Assembly (NCBI GenBank): GCA_036274695.1
Contig: DASUFF010000101.1
Span: 1 to 9,047, forward strand
Reading direction: 5' to 3'
Length of the DNA: 9,047 nucleotides
Source: DASUFF01 sp036274695
GTDB lineage: Bacteria; UBA10199; JACPAL01; GCA-016699445
In this document: positions 1 to 6,661 of the stretch, one piece after another
Layout of the letters: the number at the start of each line of letters is the position of its first letter
How positions within the stretch are numbered: position 1 is the first letter of the stretch
The notes under the pieces: generated by a model
Seen by the model: only the letters and a program-made list of their open reading frames with translations
What the model was told of the DNA's origin: nothing
Databases searched by the model: none
Made by a program: the position numbers and the translations under genes

Positions 1-1548
1 GGACGGCGCAGAGTTGCCTCCGGATTCGTAGACGGGCTTGAGCGGCTTTCCGAAATAGTCCTTCAAGGCCGCGGCGAAGGCCCCGTCGCGCTCCGGCTCC
101 TTCAAGAGCTCCACCGTCATCGAGGATTTCGCCGGAAACCGCAGCCTTGCCTCCACCTCGCTCAAAGAGATCAGGGAGCCCTGCTCCAGGAGGGCGGAGA
201 GCCTCACCGACTTGGTCTTCAGGTAGGTCAGAAAGCCGGGCCAGGTCTTGTCGCTCGAGGCGCCTTCCTCGTACGCTTCCAACGGAACGGATTCCGGCTC
301 CGGCGCCGCCGCAGGCTTGGGGGCGGCGACGCGGTATTCCGCGCGAGCTTCGGGTCTCGTGGCGGCCGGCGAAGGACGAGGCGCCGCGGCCGCAGGAGCG
401 GAGGCCGCCGGTGCGGAGCCCCGGAGCGAGGCGACGATGTCCTCCAACGGCGCCAAATCTTCCGCGGCGGCGAGCCTTAAGGCCAGGACGTCGAAGACCA
501 CGCGCGGCAGGGGAGCGCGCAGGAGGTCGGTCACGCCTTTTTGGGTCATGCGGAAAAGCCGGTCGAGCGTCGCGGGGGCGATGGACTTCGCCAGGGCCGC
601 CAATTCGTCCACCTCTTCTTGAGACAGGTCGAAGAGGGCCGGGTCGCGGCTGACCTGGGCAACCAGGAGGTGGCGGAAGGACTCCAGAAGATCCAGGGCC
701 AGGCGCTTGGCGTCCAGTCCCGCGTCGAAGGCCTCTTCGCAGACCTTAAGGGCGGCAGCGCCGTCCTTGGCCGTCACGGCCTTGAGGAAATCGCGGATAA
801 AGGCGTGCGTGGAGACGCCGACGATCTCCTCGACGCCGGCCAGCGTCACCTTCCCGCCGGAGAAAGAGATGATCTGATCCAAGAGGCTCAAGGCGTCGCG
901 GAGGCCGCCTTCCGCCTCGCGGGCGATGAGAAAGAGAGAATCGTCCTCGGCGGAAATCTTTTCGGAGCCCAGGATCTTCTTCAACTGCTGGACGATGGCC
1001 CCCCGCGAGATCGGCCGGAGGTCGAAGCGGATGACGCGCGACAGGACGGTGGCCGGCATCTTCTGGGCGTCGGTGGTGGCGAAGAGGAAGAGGGCGTGCG
1101 GCGGCGGCTCTTCCAGCGTCTTGAGCAGGGCGTTGAAGGCGGCCGTCGAGAGCATGTGGACTTCGTCGATGATGTAGATCTTGTAGCGCCCGCCCGGCGG
1201 CAGGTAGCGGATCTTCTCGCGCAGGTCGCGGACGTCCTCGACGGACGTGTTCGAGGCGCCGTCGATCTCCTGGACGGACAGCGACCGGCCCTCGGTGATC
1301 TCCTTGCAGGAGACGCACTCGTTGCAGGGCTCGGCGGCGGGCTCGGAGGTCTTTTGACAGTTCAAGGCCTTGGCGAAAATGCGCGCCAGGGTGGTCTTGC
1401 CGATCCCGCGGGGCCCCGTGAACAGATAGGCGTGATGCAGGCGTTTCTGCGTCAGGGCGTTTTTCAAGATGCGGACGGTGGTTTCCTGACCGACGACGGC
1501 TTCGAAGCCCTGAGGGCGGTATTTGCGGGCGAGAGCCAAGGAAGACAT
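1..1548 (-). CDS. dnaX: DNA polymerase III subunit gamma/tau, 3' end cut by window edge
   Basis: This is the clamp-loader ATPase of the replisome, which loads the beta sliding clamp and, as tau, couples polymerase and helicase. The reading frame is open from an ATG at 1548 to the left edge, giving 516 residues. The start MSSLALARKYRPQGFE is typical of the family. Visible motifs are Walker A GPRGIGKT (residues 45-52), a four-cysteine zinc site (C64, C75, C78, C81), Walker B IIDEVHM (126-132), sensor 1 ATTD (157-160), an arginine-finger SRV (170-172, where SRC is common) and sensor 2 GLRDALSLLDQ (215-225). Residues about 377-420 form an Ala/Pro-rich linker, followed by a tau-like C-terminal domain. 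No strong Shine-Dalgarno precedes the ATG; the start rests on family alignment. I saw no A6-7G slippery site for gamma production in the visible part. The identification is certain; only the C-terminus is missing. Confidence 0.97.
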   Translation of the reverse strand, partial: MSSLALARKYRPQGFEAVVGQETTVRILKNALTQKRLHHAYLFTGPRGIGKTTLARIFAKALNCQKTSEPAAEPCNECVSCKEITEGRSLSVQEIDGASNTSVEDVRDLREKIRYLPPGGRYKIYIIDEVHMLSTAAFNALLKTLEEPPPHALFLFATTDAQKMPATVLSRVIRFDLRPISRGAIVQQLKKILGSEKISAEDDSLFLIAREAEGGLRDALSLLDQIISFSGGKVTLAGVEEIVGVSTHAFIRDFLKAVTAKDGAAALKVCEEAFDAGLDAKRLALDLLESFRHLLVAQVSRDPALFDLSQEEVDELAALAKSIAPATLDRLFRMTQKGVTDLLRAPLPRVVFDVLALRLAAAEDLAPLEDIVASLRGSAPAASAPAAAAPRPSPAATRPEARAEYRVAAPKPAAAPEPESVPLEAYEEGASSDKTWPGFLTYLKTKSVRLSALLEQGSLISLSEVEARLRFPAKSSMTVELLKEPERDGAFAAALKDYFGKPLKPVYESGGNSAPS

Positions 1549-1596
1549 GAGACTTACGTAGTCCGCTCAAGAAGGGCGATCAAGGCGATATTTTCT

Positions 1597-1625
1597 TTGC
1601 CGAACGGGTTTTCATCCTTTACCCT
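1597..1625 (+). promoter_or_regulatory. Candidate sigma70-type promoter for the YbhN-like gene
   Basis: TTGCCG (1597-1602) and TACCCT (1620-1625) are separated by exactly 17 bp within the 87-bp divergent gap between dnaX and the YbhN-like gene. The -35 matches TTGACA at four of six positions. The -10 fits only the TANNNT form. The predicted start of transcription falls within a few bases of the ATG at 1636, so the mRNA would have almost no leader. This agrees with the lack of a Shine-Dalgarno. It is a plausible but unproven call. Confidence 0.35.
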
Positions 1626-1635
1626 GCCGGACCTT

Positions 1636-2652
1636 ATGAAGTGGCTGAAAGCGATCGCGTTTCTGCTGGGTCTCTCCCTTCTCGTGTGGATCATCCGCAA
1701 GATCGGCTGGCAGGACCTCGTCAGCGGCTTCCGCACCCTGGGCTGGCGTCTGTTCGTCCCCGTGTTGATCATCTTTCCCTGCTACCTCATCTACACCTAC
1801 TCCTGGCGCCTGTTCTTGAAGCGCTTCGACACGCATTCCATCCGGTTCTGGTCGCTCTTCCGCATCAAGGTGGCGGGGGAGGCGGCCAACACGCTGACCC
1901 CGCTCAATTTCGCCGGCGGGGATCCCGTGCGTGTTTTGCTCCTCTCCAAAAAATTCCCGTCGACGGTGAGCGGCGCCTCCGTCGTCGTCGACCGGACGCT
2001 CCAGATCATGGCCATCGTCGCCCTGATCTTTTTGGGCAACGTCGTCGCCCTCTTCAAGCTGGATCTCCCTCAATCCGTCCGCATCCTCCTGGGCGTGACG
2101 GTGAGTGTCCTCATTTTGTTCATCATCGTGTTCATCCTCTTCCAGACCAAGGGCCTCTCCCAGAAGGTCTTTCGGCTCGGTCAGAAGTTTAAGATCAAGG
2201 CCCTCTCGGAAGAGAGGCTGAAGAAAATAAAGGAGATGGACGTCCACATCGTCGAGTTCTACCGCCGCGACCGGCGCCTGTTCCTGCTCTGCTTCTTCCT
2301 GCATTTCATCGCGCGCCTGATCGGGGTGGGGGAGATCTACGCCATCGGCCGCTTCCTGGGCGTTCCCATGGGCGCGTGGGAGGCCATCTTCTTCTCGGCC
2401 GTCATCCCGGTGGTGAACATGTTCGGGGTGCTCGTCCCCGGCAATTTGGGCGTTTTGGAAGGGACCTTGAGCTCGCTTTTCGTCGCATTGCACTGGGACG
2501 CCAGCGACGGCGTCGTCCTTCAGATCGCCCGGAGGCTGCGCTCCGGCATTTGGATCGCCATCGGTTTGCTTTTCATCGTCTTATCGCGACGGGTCAAAGT
2601 CCGGGGAAATACTGGAGAAGCAAGGCTTCCCCGTACACCACCACGGTCATAA
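1636..2652 (+). CDS. YbhN/AglD-family polytopic membrane protein (lysylphosphatidylglycerol synthase membrane-region fold)
   Basis: This is a 338-residue inner-membrane protein with about seven to eight hydrophobic segments, beginning at residues 5-22, 39-57, 116-133 and 147-170, then 213-232, 247-270 and 303-316. Family marks are GGDPVR (94-99) in the first conserved loop, RTLQI (about 119-123), and PGNLGVLEG (268-276), which corresponds to the PGGLGxxE signature. The family includes YbhN, archaeal AglD and the flippase half of MprF. It is generally thought to move lipids or lipid-linked intermediates, but the substrate here cannot be read from sequence. The frame is open far upstream, antisense to dnaX. 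ATG 1636 is chosen because the membrane protein begins there and the upstream translation has dnaX-antisense composition. No clear ribosome site is present. The last 20 or so residues (after SRRVKV) are hydrophilic and are encoded opposite the end of the neighbouring transporter gene. Confidence 0.85.
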   Translation: MKWLKAIAFLLGLSLLVWIIRKIGWQDLVSGFRTLGWRLFVPVLIIFPCYLIYTYSWRLFLKRFDTHSIRFWSLFRIKVAGEAANTLTPLNFAGGDPVRVLLLSKKFPSTVSGASVVVDRTLQIMAIVALIFLGNVVALFKLDLPQSVRILLGVTVSVLILFIIVFILFQTKGLSQKVFRLGQKFKIKALSEERLKKIKEMDVHIVEFYRRDRRLFLLCFFLHFIARLIGVGEIYAIGRFLGVPMGAWEAIFFSAVIPVVNMFGVLVPGNLGVLEGTLSSLFVALHWDASDGVVLQIARRLRSGIWIAIGLLFIVLSRRVKVRGNTGEARLPRTPPRS

Positions 2653-4453
2653 GCAGGAAAATTTCGAGGATCACGGGCGTCATCGCCTTCATCCACTGCA
2701 CCGGCGTGTAGCGCTTGTCGACCTCGCGCTGGATGAACGCGTAGGCGACGACCGACTGAGCCGACCCGATGTGCGTCCAGCAGCCGCCGGCCGCGTAGCC
2801 CGCGATCTGCGCCATCGAGAACAAGTGCAGCGTGCCCAACTCGAGCCCGTGCAGGGCGTGGCTGGCGAAATCGGCGACGACGTTGTTGTCCAGGATGGCC
2901 GACAGGAAGGCTGCTCCCGTGAATTGGAGATAGGCGATGTGAGAGGTTCCCAGGAACTCGATGCCCGCGTGAAGGAGGTTGGAGAGCTCGTCGAAAAAGC
3001 CGGCCCTTTGCAGCAGGGTGATCGAGAAGAAGAGGGGTAGGAGGAAGAGGTATTCCTTGTACTCGTGCCGCGCCTCCGTGAGGGCGAGCCGCCTCATTTT
3101 CGGAATCGCCATGATCCCCAGAAGGGCGACGGCGAAACCGGCGAAGGAGGCCCAGAACAGGGGTAGTTCGTGATGGACGGCATGGGCCACGAGCAGGCCG
3201 ATGAAGGGAACGAAGGCCAGCCCCCCCACCCATTGGGCCTTCAAACGCTGGCGTCTCATGGATTTGAGCATCCTGGCGATTTTGGACGACGCCTCGTTCG
3301 TTTCGTCCGGCTTGTTGGCCTTGGCGGTGTGGACGTAGTGGTCGTCCAAGTCGGAGGCCAGGTTCTCGGCCAGGAACAGACCCAGGAGCTTCTCGCGGGT
3401 CTTTTTGGGCACGTTTTCATGGACCATCGAAAGGCCCAGGGGCTCGCCGCGATGGAGACGTTTCTCCAGGGCCTCGAGCTGGAGGCCCAGCAGGTCCTTG
3501 TGATGGTCGACGAATTCCGTGGGGATAAGCACTTCCCCGTGGCGAGACGCCTGCAGGAAGCGGACGTCCGCCGTATGGGTGTCCAAGATGTCCAGCTCCT
3601 CCGTGCGCACCTTCTTTCCCTTCAGCCGCTTCCGCAGGTTCCAGAGGACGATCAGGTAGGAGCCGACGGCGACCGGCAGGCAGAAACGGATGAAGAAGGC
3701 ATTGTCGAGGTGCGGATGGAGGTTCGCCTTCATGATCAGGTTCGGCGGTTCGCCGTAGGCGAGCCACATGCCGCAGACCGTCGTGATGACCGTCGAGACG
3801 ATCACCATGAAAACCACGCCTTCGTCCCTCACCTTGGCCAGGAAGAGGATGGTGACGAGGATGCGGATCATGAGGCCGATCATCGAGACGCCGTCCAGGA
3901 TGCCGGAGGCGAAGGCCACGACCCCCGTGAGGATCGCCACGGTGGGCAGCACCTTGCCCGCATTTTTCCGGAGGACCGAGAAGCTGATGCTTTCCAGGAG
4001 CCGGGTCTGGGCGATGACGCAGACGAAGAGCGTGAGGCCCAGGATGAAGAGCATGGTGTCGGCGTGAACGAGGTGATCCAAACCTTCCAGCGTCAGGAAA
4101 TAATGGCGGAGGAAGGGCCAGAGGGCCGAAGCGCCCTGCGACGCGATCGAGGCCTTCAGGCCCGATGTCGGCCACCAGAGGTCCCAGAAGGTCGCGAAGA
4201 TGACCAGGCCCATTCCGTAGGTCAGCGCGTTTTTGTCGAGGCGGTATTTCGCGGAGCCCAGCACGAAGAGTCCCAGGATGGTGATGAAAACCTCCGCGGC
4301 CAGGAGCCATTGGGGCAATTCCTGGAAGTAGCCGGCGAGCAGGATCCCGAAGGCCGCCAAAAAACAGCCGATCAGGAATTTAAGAGAGGACAACTCGACG
4401 ATGACGTTTTCCGGAAGCTCCGCGCCGGCGGTTTGCGTTGACGTTTCGGACAT
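2594..4453 (-). CDS. NhaD/ArsB-type (ion transporter superfamily) putative Na+/H+ antiporter with large central loop
   Basis: A 619-residue polytopic membrane protein with two hydrophobic halves (about 20-270 and 407-615). Superfamily hairpin motifs occur in each half. The first half has ASGILDGVSM (about 182-191) and GEPPN (234-238, compare GTPPN). The second half has SAILDNNVVADF (518-529) and GGCWTHIGSA (556-565, resembling NhaD GGSxxxIGSA). Such proteins exchange Na+ or other ions for protons, or carry carboxylates or oxyanions. Antiport of Na+/H+ is the best guess and is not proven. The halves are joined by roughly 135 charged, His/Asp/Glu-containing residues (about 272-406), much longer than a minimal loop. 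In the first motif the usual DN pair is DG. The start is fixed by AAGGAG five bases before the ATG. The 3' end overlaps the convergent YbhN-like gene by 59 bp. A ArsB-like or carboxylate-carrier role is the main alternative. Confidence 0.82.
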   Translation of the reverse strand: MSETSTQTAGAELPENVIVELSSLKFLIGCFLAAFGILLAGYFQELPQWLLAAEVFITILGLFVLGSAKYRLDKNALTYGMGLVIFATFWDLWWPTSGLKASIASQGASALWPFLRHYFLTLEGLDHLVHADTMLFILGLTLFVCVIAQTRLLESISFSVLRKNAGKVLPTVAILTGVVAFASGILDGVSMIGLMIRILVTILFLAKVRDEGVVFMVIVSTVITTVCGMWLAYGEPPNLIMKANLHPHLDNAFFIRFCLPVAVGSYLIVLWNLRKRLKGKKVRTEELDILDTHTADVRFLQASRHGEVLIPTEFVDHHKDLLGLQLEALEKRLHRGEPLGLSMVHENVPKKTREKLLGLFLAENLASDLDDHYVHTAKANKPDETNEASSKIARMLKSMRRQRLKAQWVGGLAFVPFIGLLVAHAVHHELPLFWASFAGFAVALLGIMAIPKMRRLALTEARHEYKEYLFLLPLFFSITLLQRAGFFDELSNLLHAGIEFLGTSHIAYLQFTGAAFLSAILDNNVVADFASHALHGLELGTLHLFSMAQIAGYAAGGCWTHIGSAQSVVAYAFIQREVDKRYTPVQWMKAMTPVILEIFLLMTVVVYGEALLLQYFPGL

Positions 4454-4458
4454 GGGTT

Positions 4459-4464
4459 CTCCTT
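4459..4464 (-). promoter_or_regulatory. Shine-Dalgarno of the NhaD-like gene
   Basis: On the minus strand AAGGAG lies five bases before the ATG at 4453. It is one of only two strong ribosome sites in the window and fixes the start of the transporter. Confidence 0.8.
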
Positions 4465-4470
4465 CATGGC

Positions 4471-4526
4471 GGCGAGTGAAGCCCGACTGCGACGGGCGGG
4501 CTGGAAATAACCGAGGCTCGCCGGTT
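4471..4526 (-). promoter_or_regulatory. Structured leader with mutually exclusive hairpins upstream of the NhaD-like gene
   Basis: Three perfect inverted repeats are interleaved just before the transporter's ribosome site. AGCCCG (4480-4485) pairs with CGGGCT (4497-4502). AACCG (4509-4513) pairs with CGGTT (4522-4526). GGCGAG (4471-4476) pairs with CTCGCC (4517-4522), a stem that encloses the first hairpin and uses the loop of the second. The second and third stems cannot form together, the arrangement seen in leaders that switch between folds. I recognise no known riboswitch class. In a GC-rich genome some such pairing arises by chance, so the regulatory reading is inference. Confidence 0.35.
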
Positions 4527-4573
4527 TGTCATCCGGAAATGAGGGTGTTCGGCGGGACGCAGGAATCGCCGCA

Positions 4574-4618
4574 CGTCCGGTTCCGTCGATCCGGACGACC
4601 GTCCGGCCCGGGCGGTCG
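4574..4618. repeat. Two adjoining perfect inverted repeats in the divergent intergenic region
   Basis: CGTCCGG (4574-4580) pairs with CCGGACG (4591-4597) across a 10-base loop. CGACCG (4596-4601) pairs with CGGTCG (4613-4618) across 11 bases. The two share bases 4596-4597, so they would stack or compete. They lie between the transporter gene and the miniprotein gene and could be operators, a factor-independent pause or RNA structure for either strand. No T-tract follows on either side, so they are not ordinary terminators. Confidence 0.4.
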
Positions 4619-4651
4619 AAGGGAAGCCGGAAAATGTCCATGTTGGGGGTG

Positions 4652-4658
4652 AAGGAGG
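4652..4658 (+). promoter_or_regulatory. Strong Shine-Dalgarno of the 41-residue miniprotein
   Basis: AAGGAGG stands eight bases before ATG 4667. It selects this start over the in-frame ATGs further upstream (4526 and 4635), which have no ribosome site, and it is the best argument that the short frame is translated. Confidence 0.75.
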
Positions 4659-4666
4659 AAGCCCTC

Positions 4667-4792
4667 ATGGACAACGCGGCCGTCAATTTAGGCGTCCTCA
4701 TGCTGGTGATCGCCGGCCTGATGGTGGGAGGCATCCTTTTCATGGGCGTGCAGGCCTTGAGGTCGGGGGGCAAGGACGAGCGGGACGGATAA
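4667..4792 (+). CDS. Small single-pass membrane protein, 41 residues, function unknown
   Basis: The protein starts MDNAAVNLGVLMLVIAG, has one hydrophobic helix (about residues 6-31) and ends in a short charged tail, RSGGKDERDG. Positively charged R32 directly after the helix suggests an N-out, C-in orientation. The layout, a single helix followed by ALRSG and acidic residues, resembles CcoS/FixS, the cbb3-oxidase assembly proteins (which carry a similar RSGQFDD tail), but the match is short. No cytochrome oxidase gene is in the window. The perfect AAGGAGG eight bases upstream argues that it is real. The stop is 41 bp before the GTG of the membrane-anchored AraC regulator on the same strand, so the two may be cotranscribed and the miniprotein may act on that regulator. 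No function is assigned. Confidence 0.6.
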   Translation: MDNAAVNLGVLMLVIAGLMVGGILFMGVQALRSGGKDERDG

Positions 4793-4814
4793 CGCCTTTC
4801 GCGGGCGGCGGAAA

Positions 4815-4835
4815 ACGGCTATAAAAGAAAGCCGT
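4815..4835 (+). repeat. Inverted repeat with TATAAA loop, overlapping the GTG start of the AraC-type gene
   Basis: ACGGCT (4815-4820) is the perfect complement of AGCCGT (4830-4835), leaving an A-rich 9-base loop. TATAAA at 4820-4825 is a near-consensus -10 element, eight bases before the GTG at 4834. As DNA, this is a palindrome over a promoter (an operator, possibly for autoregulation). As RNA, it would bury the start codon. No good -35 is present at 16-18 bp spacing. Confidence 0.35.
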
Positions 4836-5955
4836 GGCCGATTTCTACCGCGTGCTGGTTTTCGTGGCCCTCTTGAACGGGCTGGTGCTGATCGCGGCCC
4901 TGCTTCTGCGGAAGCAGAACCGTCTCGCCAACGTCCTTCTGTCCGCTTCGATCGCCGCCGGACTCTACTTTCAGCTCATTCTCTATTTGAAGCTGAGCGG
5001 CCGGATCTTCCAGCACCCGCGCCTGTACCGCACCGGATTTCCCGCAAGCCTTTTGGACGTCCCTCTCCTCTACCTGTACGTACGGGCGCTGACCGTGCCC
5101 GGTTTTCGATGGAGCCGCCGCTGTTCCCTCCATTTGCTGCCCTTCGTCTTCGGGCTCGCCTGGTATTTCGCCTTTTACGCCCTCCCCCTGGATTCTCCCT
5201 ACTGGACCCGGGGCGATGAGCTGCGTTTCGAGACCTACGCCCGAAACGTCATCGGCGTCGCCATCTGTGGCGCCTACCTCGGCGCTTGTTTCTTCAGGCT
5301 CCACGCTTATCGGGGCTATGTCCGGAATTATTTTTCGGAATTGAGGCGCGTGCGTCTCCACTGGCTTCAGTGGTTGCTCGCCTTGGTCAGCCTCCCCTGG
5401 CTGGTGGAGTTGGTCAACGCCCTCATCGGACCCGGCGTGACGCTGGAGCGCGTAACCGTCCCCGTCGTCACGGTGGTGATCTTGATGATGGGCTTCTTCG
5501 GCCTGCGCCAATCCGCGATCTTCGCCTCCGACGAGGCGGCCGAATTGACTCCGTCCGACGGGCGGGAAAGGAGGGAAGAGAGGTACGAGCCTTTCGATGA
5601 GAACGAATTGCGGTCTTGGAAGGAGAAGCTGGACGCATACATGGACGGCCAGAAGCCCTATTTGAATCCGGAGTTGCGTCTGTCCGACCTGGCTCATGCG
5701 GTCGGGCTGAAGGCTTATCAACTCTCGGAAGTCATCAATCGCCGCGCCGGGACGAACTTTTACGAATATGTGAACGGTTACCGCGTGGAAGAGGCCAAGC
5801 GACGTTTGTTGGATCCCGCCTATGCGCACATGAACATTTTGGGGATAGCCGTCGACTCCGGCTTCAACTCCAAATCCGTGTTCAACGACGTCTTCCGCAA
5901 GACGACGGGCAAGACGCCTTCTACCTACCGTTCGGGACCCGAAAAAAGCCCCTAA
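4834..5955 (+). CDS. AraC-family transcriptional regulator with N-terminal multi-pass membrane domain
   Basis: A 373-residue protein. Residues 1-230 contain about seven hydrophobic segments (near 6-25, 33-52, 72-86, 100-117, 136-155, 176-199 and 206-224), ending in the FFGLRQ stretch common in this architecture. A charged linker (about 235-265) leads to a C-terminal AraC/XylS DNA-binding domain (about 270-366). Its first helix-turn-helix is around LRLSDLAHAVGLKAYQLSEV and its second is around ILGIAVDSGFNSKSVFNDVF. It ends in the family's KTTGKTPSTYR motif. Such proteins are thought to sense a membrane or extracellular cue and act on DNA from the membrane; targets and ligand are unknown. GTG 4834 is used because it precedes the first membrane helix directly. 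No Shine-Dalgarno is visible, and a palindrome overlaps the start. It lies 41 bp after the miniprotein gene and 46 bp before the OmpA-like gene, all on the same strand. Confidence 0.9.
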   Translation: MADFYRVLVFVALLNGLVLIAALLLRKQNRLANVLLSASIAAGLYFQLILYLKLSGRIFQHPRLYRTGFPASLLDVPLLYLYVRALTVPGFRWSRRCSLHLLPFVFGLAWYFAFYALPLDSPYWTRGDELRFETYARNVIGVAICGAYLGACFFRLHAYRGYVRNYFSELRRVRLHWLQWLLALVSLPWLVELVNALIGPGVTLERVTVPVVTVVILMMGFFGLRQSAIFASDEAAELTPSDGRERREERYEPFDENELRSWKEKLDAYMDGQKPYLNPELRLSDLAHAVGLKAYQLSEVINRRAGTNFYEYVNGYRVEEAKRRLLDPAYAHMNILGIAVDSGFNSKSVFNDVFRKTTGKTPSTYRSGPEKSP

Positions 5956-5963
5956 AATCGAGG

Positions 5964-5992
5964 TTTCTAGGTCTTCTTTTCGGTGCTAAACT
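5964..5992 (+). promoter_or_regulatory. Candidate promoter for the OmpA-like gene
   Basis: TTTCTA (5964-5969) and TAAACT (5987-5992) are 17 bp apart in the 46-bp gap after the AraC-type gene. The -10 matches TATAAT at four of six positions; the -35 is poor. It ends nine bases before the ATG at 6002, and that gap holds no Shine-Dalgarno, so transcription would start at or next to the start codon. This is tentative. Confidence 0.3.
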
Positions 5993-6001
5993 TTCCCTCA
6001 T

Positions 6002-6607
6002 ATGGAAAAGAAGAAGCGCCCTTCCAAGTCCCGCGCCGCGAAGAACGCGCCGCGAAAGGCCGTGAAAACGCCCCGCGAGTCGGGCTTCCGTTCCGCCGTG
6101 GGCCTCTACATCGCCCTGGTGGTGGCGGGCTTCTTTCTGATCTGGCTTTTCCGCAACGGCCTGCCCGGCGACAAGCCTACGCCTGCCGCCGTCCGTTCCA
6201 CGCCTGCGGTCATCGCCCCCGCGTCCTCCCCGGCCCCCGTCCGCCGCGTCCCGCAGGCGATCCCCGTCCCCGCGCCGCAGCCGCAACCCGCCGCCCTGAC
6301 GGCGGAGGCCCCCGTGCGGGAATTCTGGAGCTGGCGTTACGACGAAGGCATCACCGGCCTCTCCAAATCCGGCCTTCAATCGCTTCAGGAGGTGGCTGCC
6401 GTCTTAAGAGACAACCCCCGCTTGACCGCCCGAGTCCAGGTAGGCGCCGCGTCTTCCACGACCCAAGCTGGCGCCATGGCCGCCGAACGCGCCGCCCTAG
6501 TCGCCCGCACCTTACAGGAGCAGGGTGTGTCCCCGAATCGAGTGACGGTAGACACCCAAGCCGAAGGCGAACCCCGCCAGGGCTCCGTGACCTTGGAAAG
6601 CCGATAA
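6002..6607 (+). CDS. Single-pass envelope protein with Pro/Ala linker and degenerate OmpA/MotB-like domain
   Basis: A 201-residue protein in three parts. The first is a very basic cytoplasmic N-terminus (residues 1-30, with MEKKKRPSKSR and further Lys/Arg) followed by one transmembrane helix (about 33-51). The second is a Pro/Ala/Val-rich spacer (about 55-98). The third is a domain (about 119-198) with the OmpA-C pattern LSKSGLQSLQEVAAVLRDNP, VQVG, AAERAALVARTLQEQGV and NRVTVDT. In the family this domain binds peptidoglycan through a conserved Asp (GHTD) and Arg. Here the Asp position reads small residues (VGAASS), while the Arg in AAER (R163) is kept. Binding to the cell wall is therefore uncertain. 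The topology fits an inner-membrane protein reaching into the periplasm across the linker, as in MotB- or TolR-like proteins. No Shine-Dalgarno precedes the ATG. The partner is unknown; the fold assignment is moderate, from pattern alone. Confidence 0.72.
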   Translation: MEKKKRPSKSRAAKNAPRKAVKTPRESGFRSAVGLYIALVVAGFFLIWLFRNGLPGDKPTPAAVRSTPAVIAPASSPAPVRRVPQAIPVPAPQPQPAALTAEAPVREFWSWRYDEGITGLSKSGLQSLQEVAAVLRDNPRLTARVQVGAASSTTQAGAMAAERAALVARTLQEQGVSPNRVTVDTQAEGEPRQGSVTLESR

Positions 6608-6661
6608 ACCCTAGACTTTTCTCTAACCCAATGGTTTGTTCCCCCGGCTATCGCAGCTCCT

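Noticed and set aside
541..1635. Upstream extension of the YbhN-like frame, making a 703-residue protein
   Set aside because: Bases 541-1548 are antisense to the well-supported dnaX coding region, and the extra residues have shadow-frame composition. The recognisable membrane protein begins at 1636.
3170..4441. Plus-strand 423-residue frame inside the transporter gene
   Set aside because: It is rich in Asp/Glu/Gln/Arg without structure, as expected opposite a hydrophobic membrane-protein gene, and it lies wholly within the transporter.
4372..4773. Longer N-terminus or separate minus-strand gene upstream of the transporter
   Set aside because: That frame differs from the transporter's. The AAGGAG before ATG 4453 fits the short form, and the region is better explained as leader and the opposite miniprotein gene.
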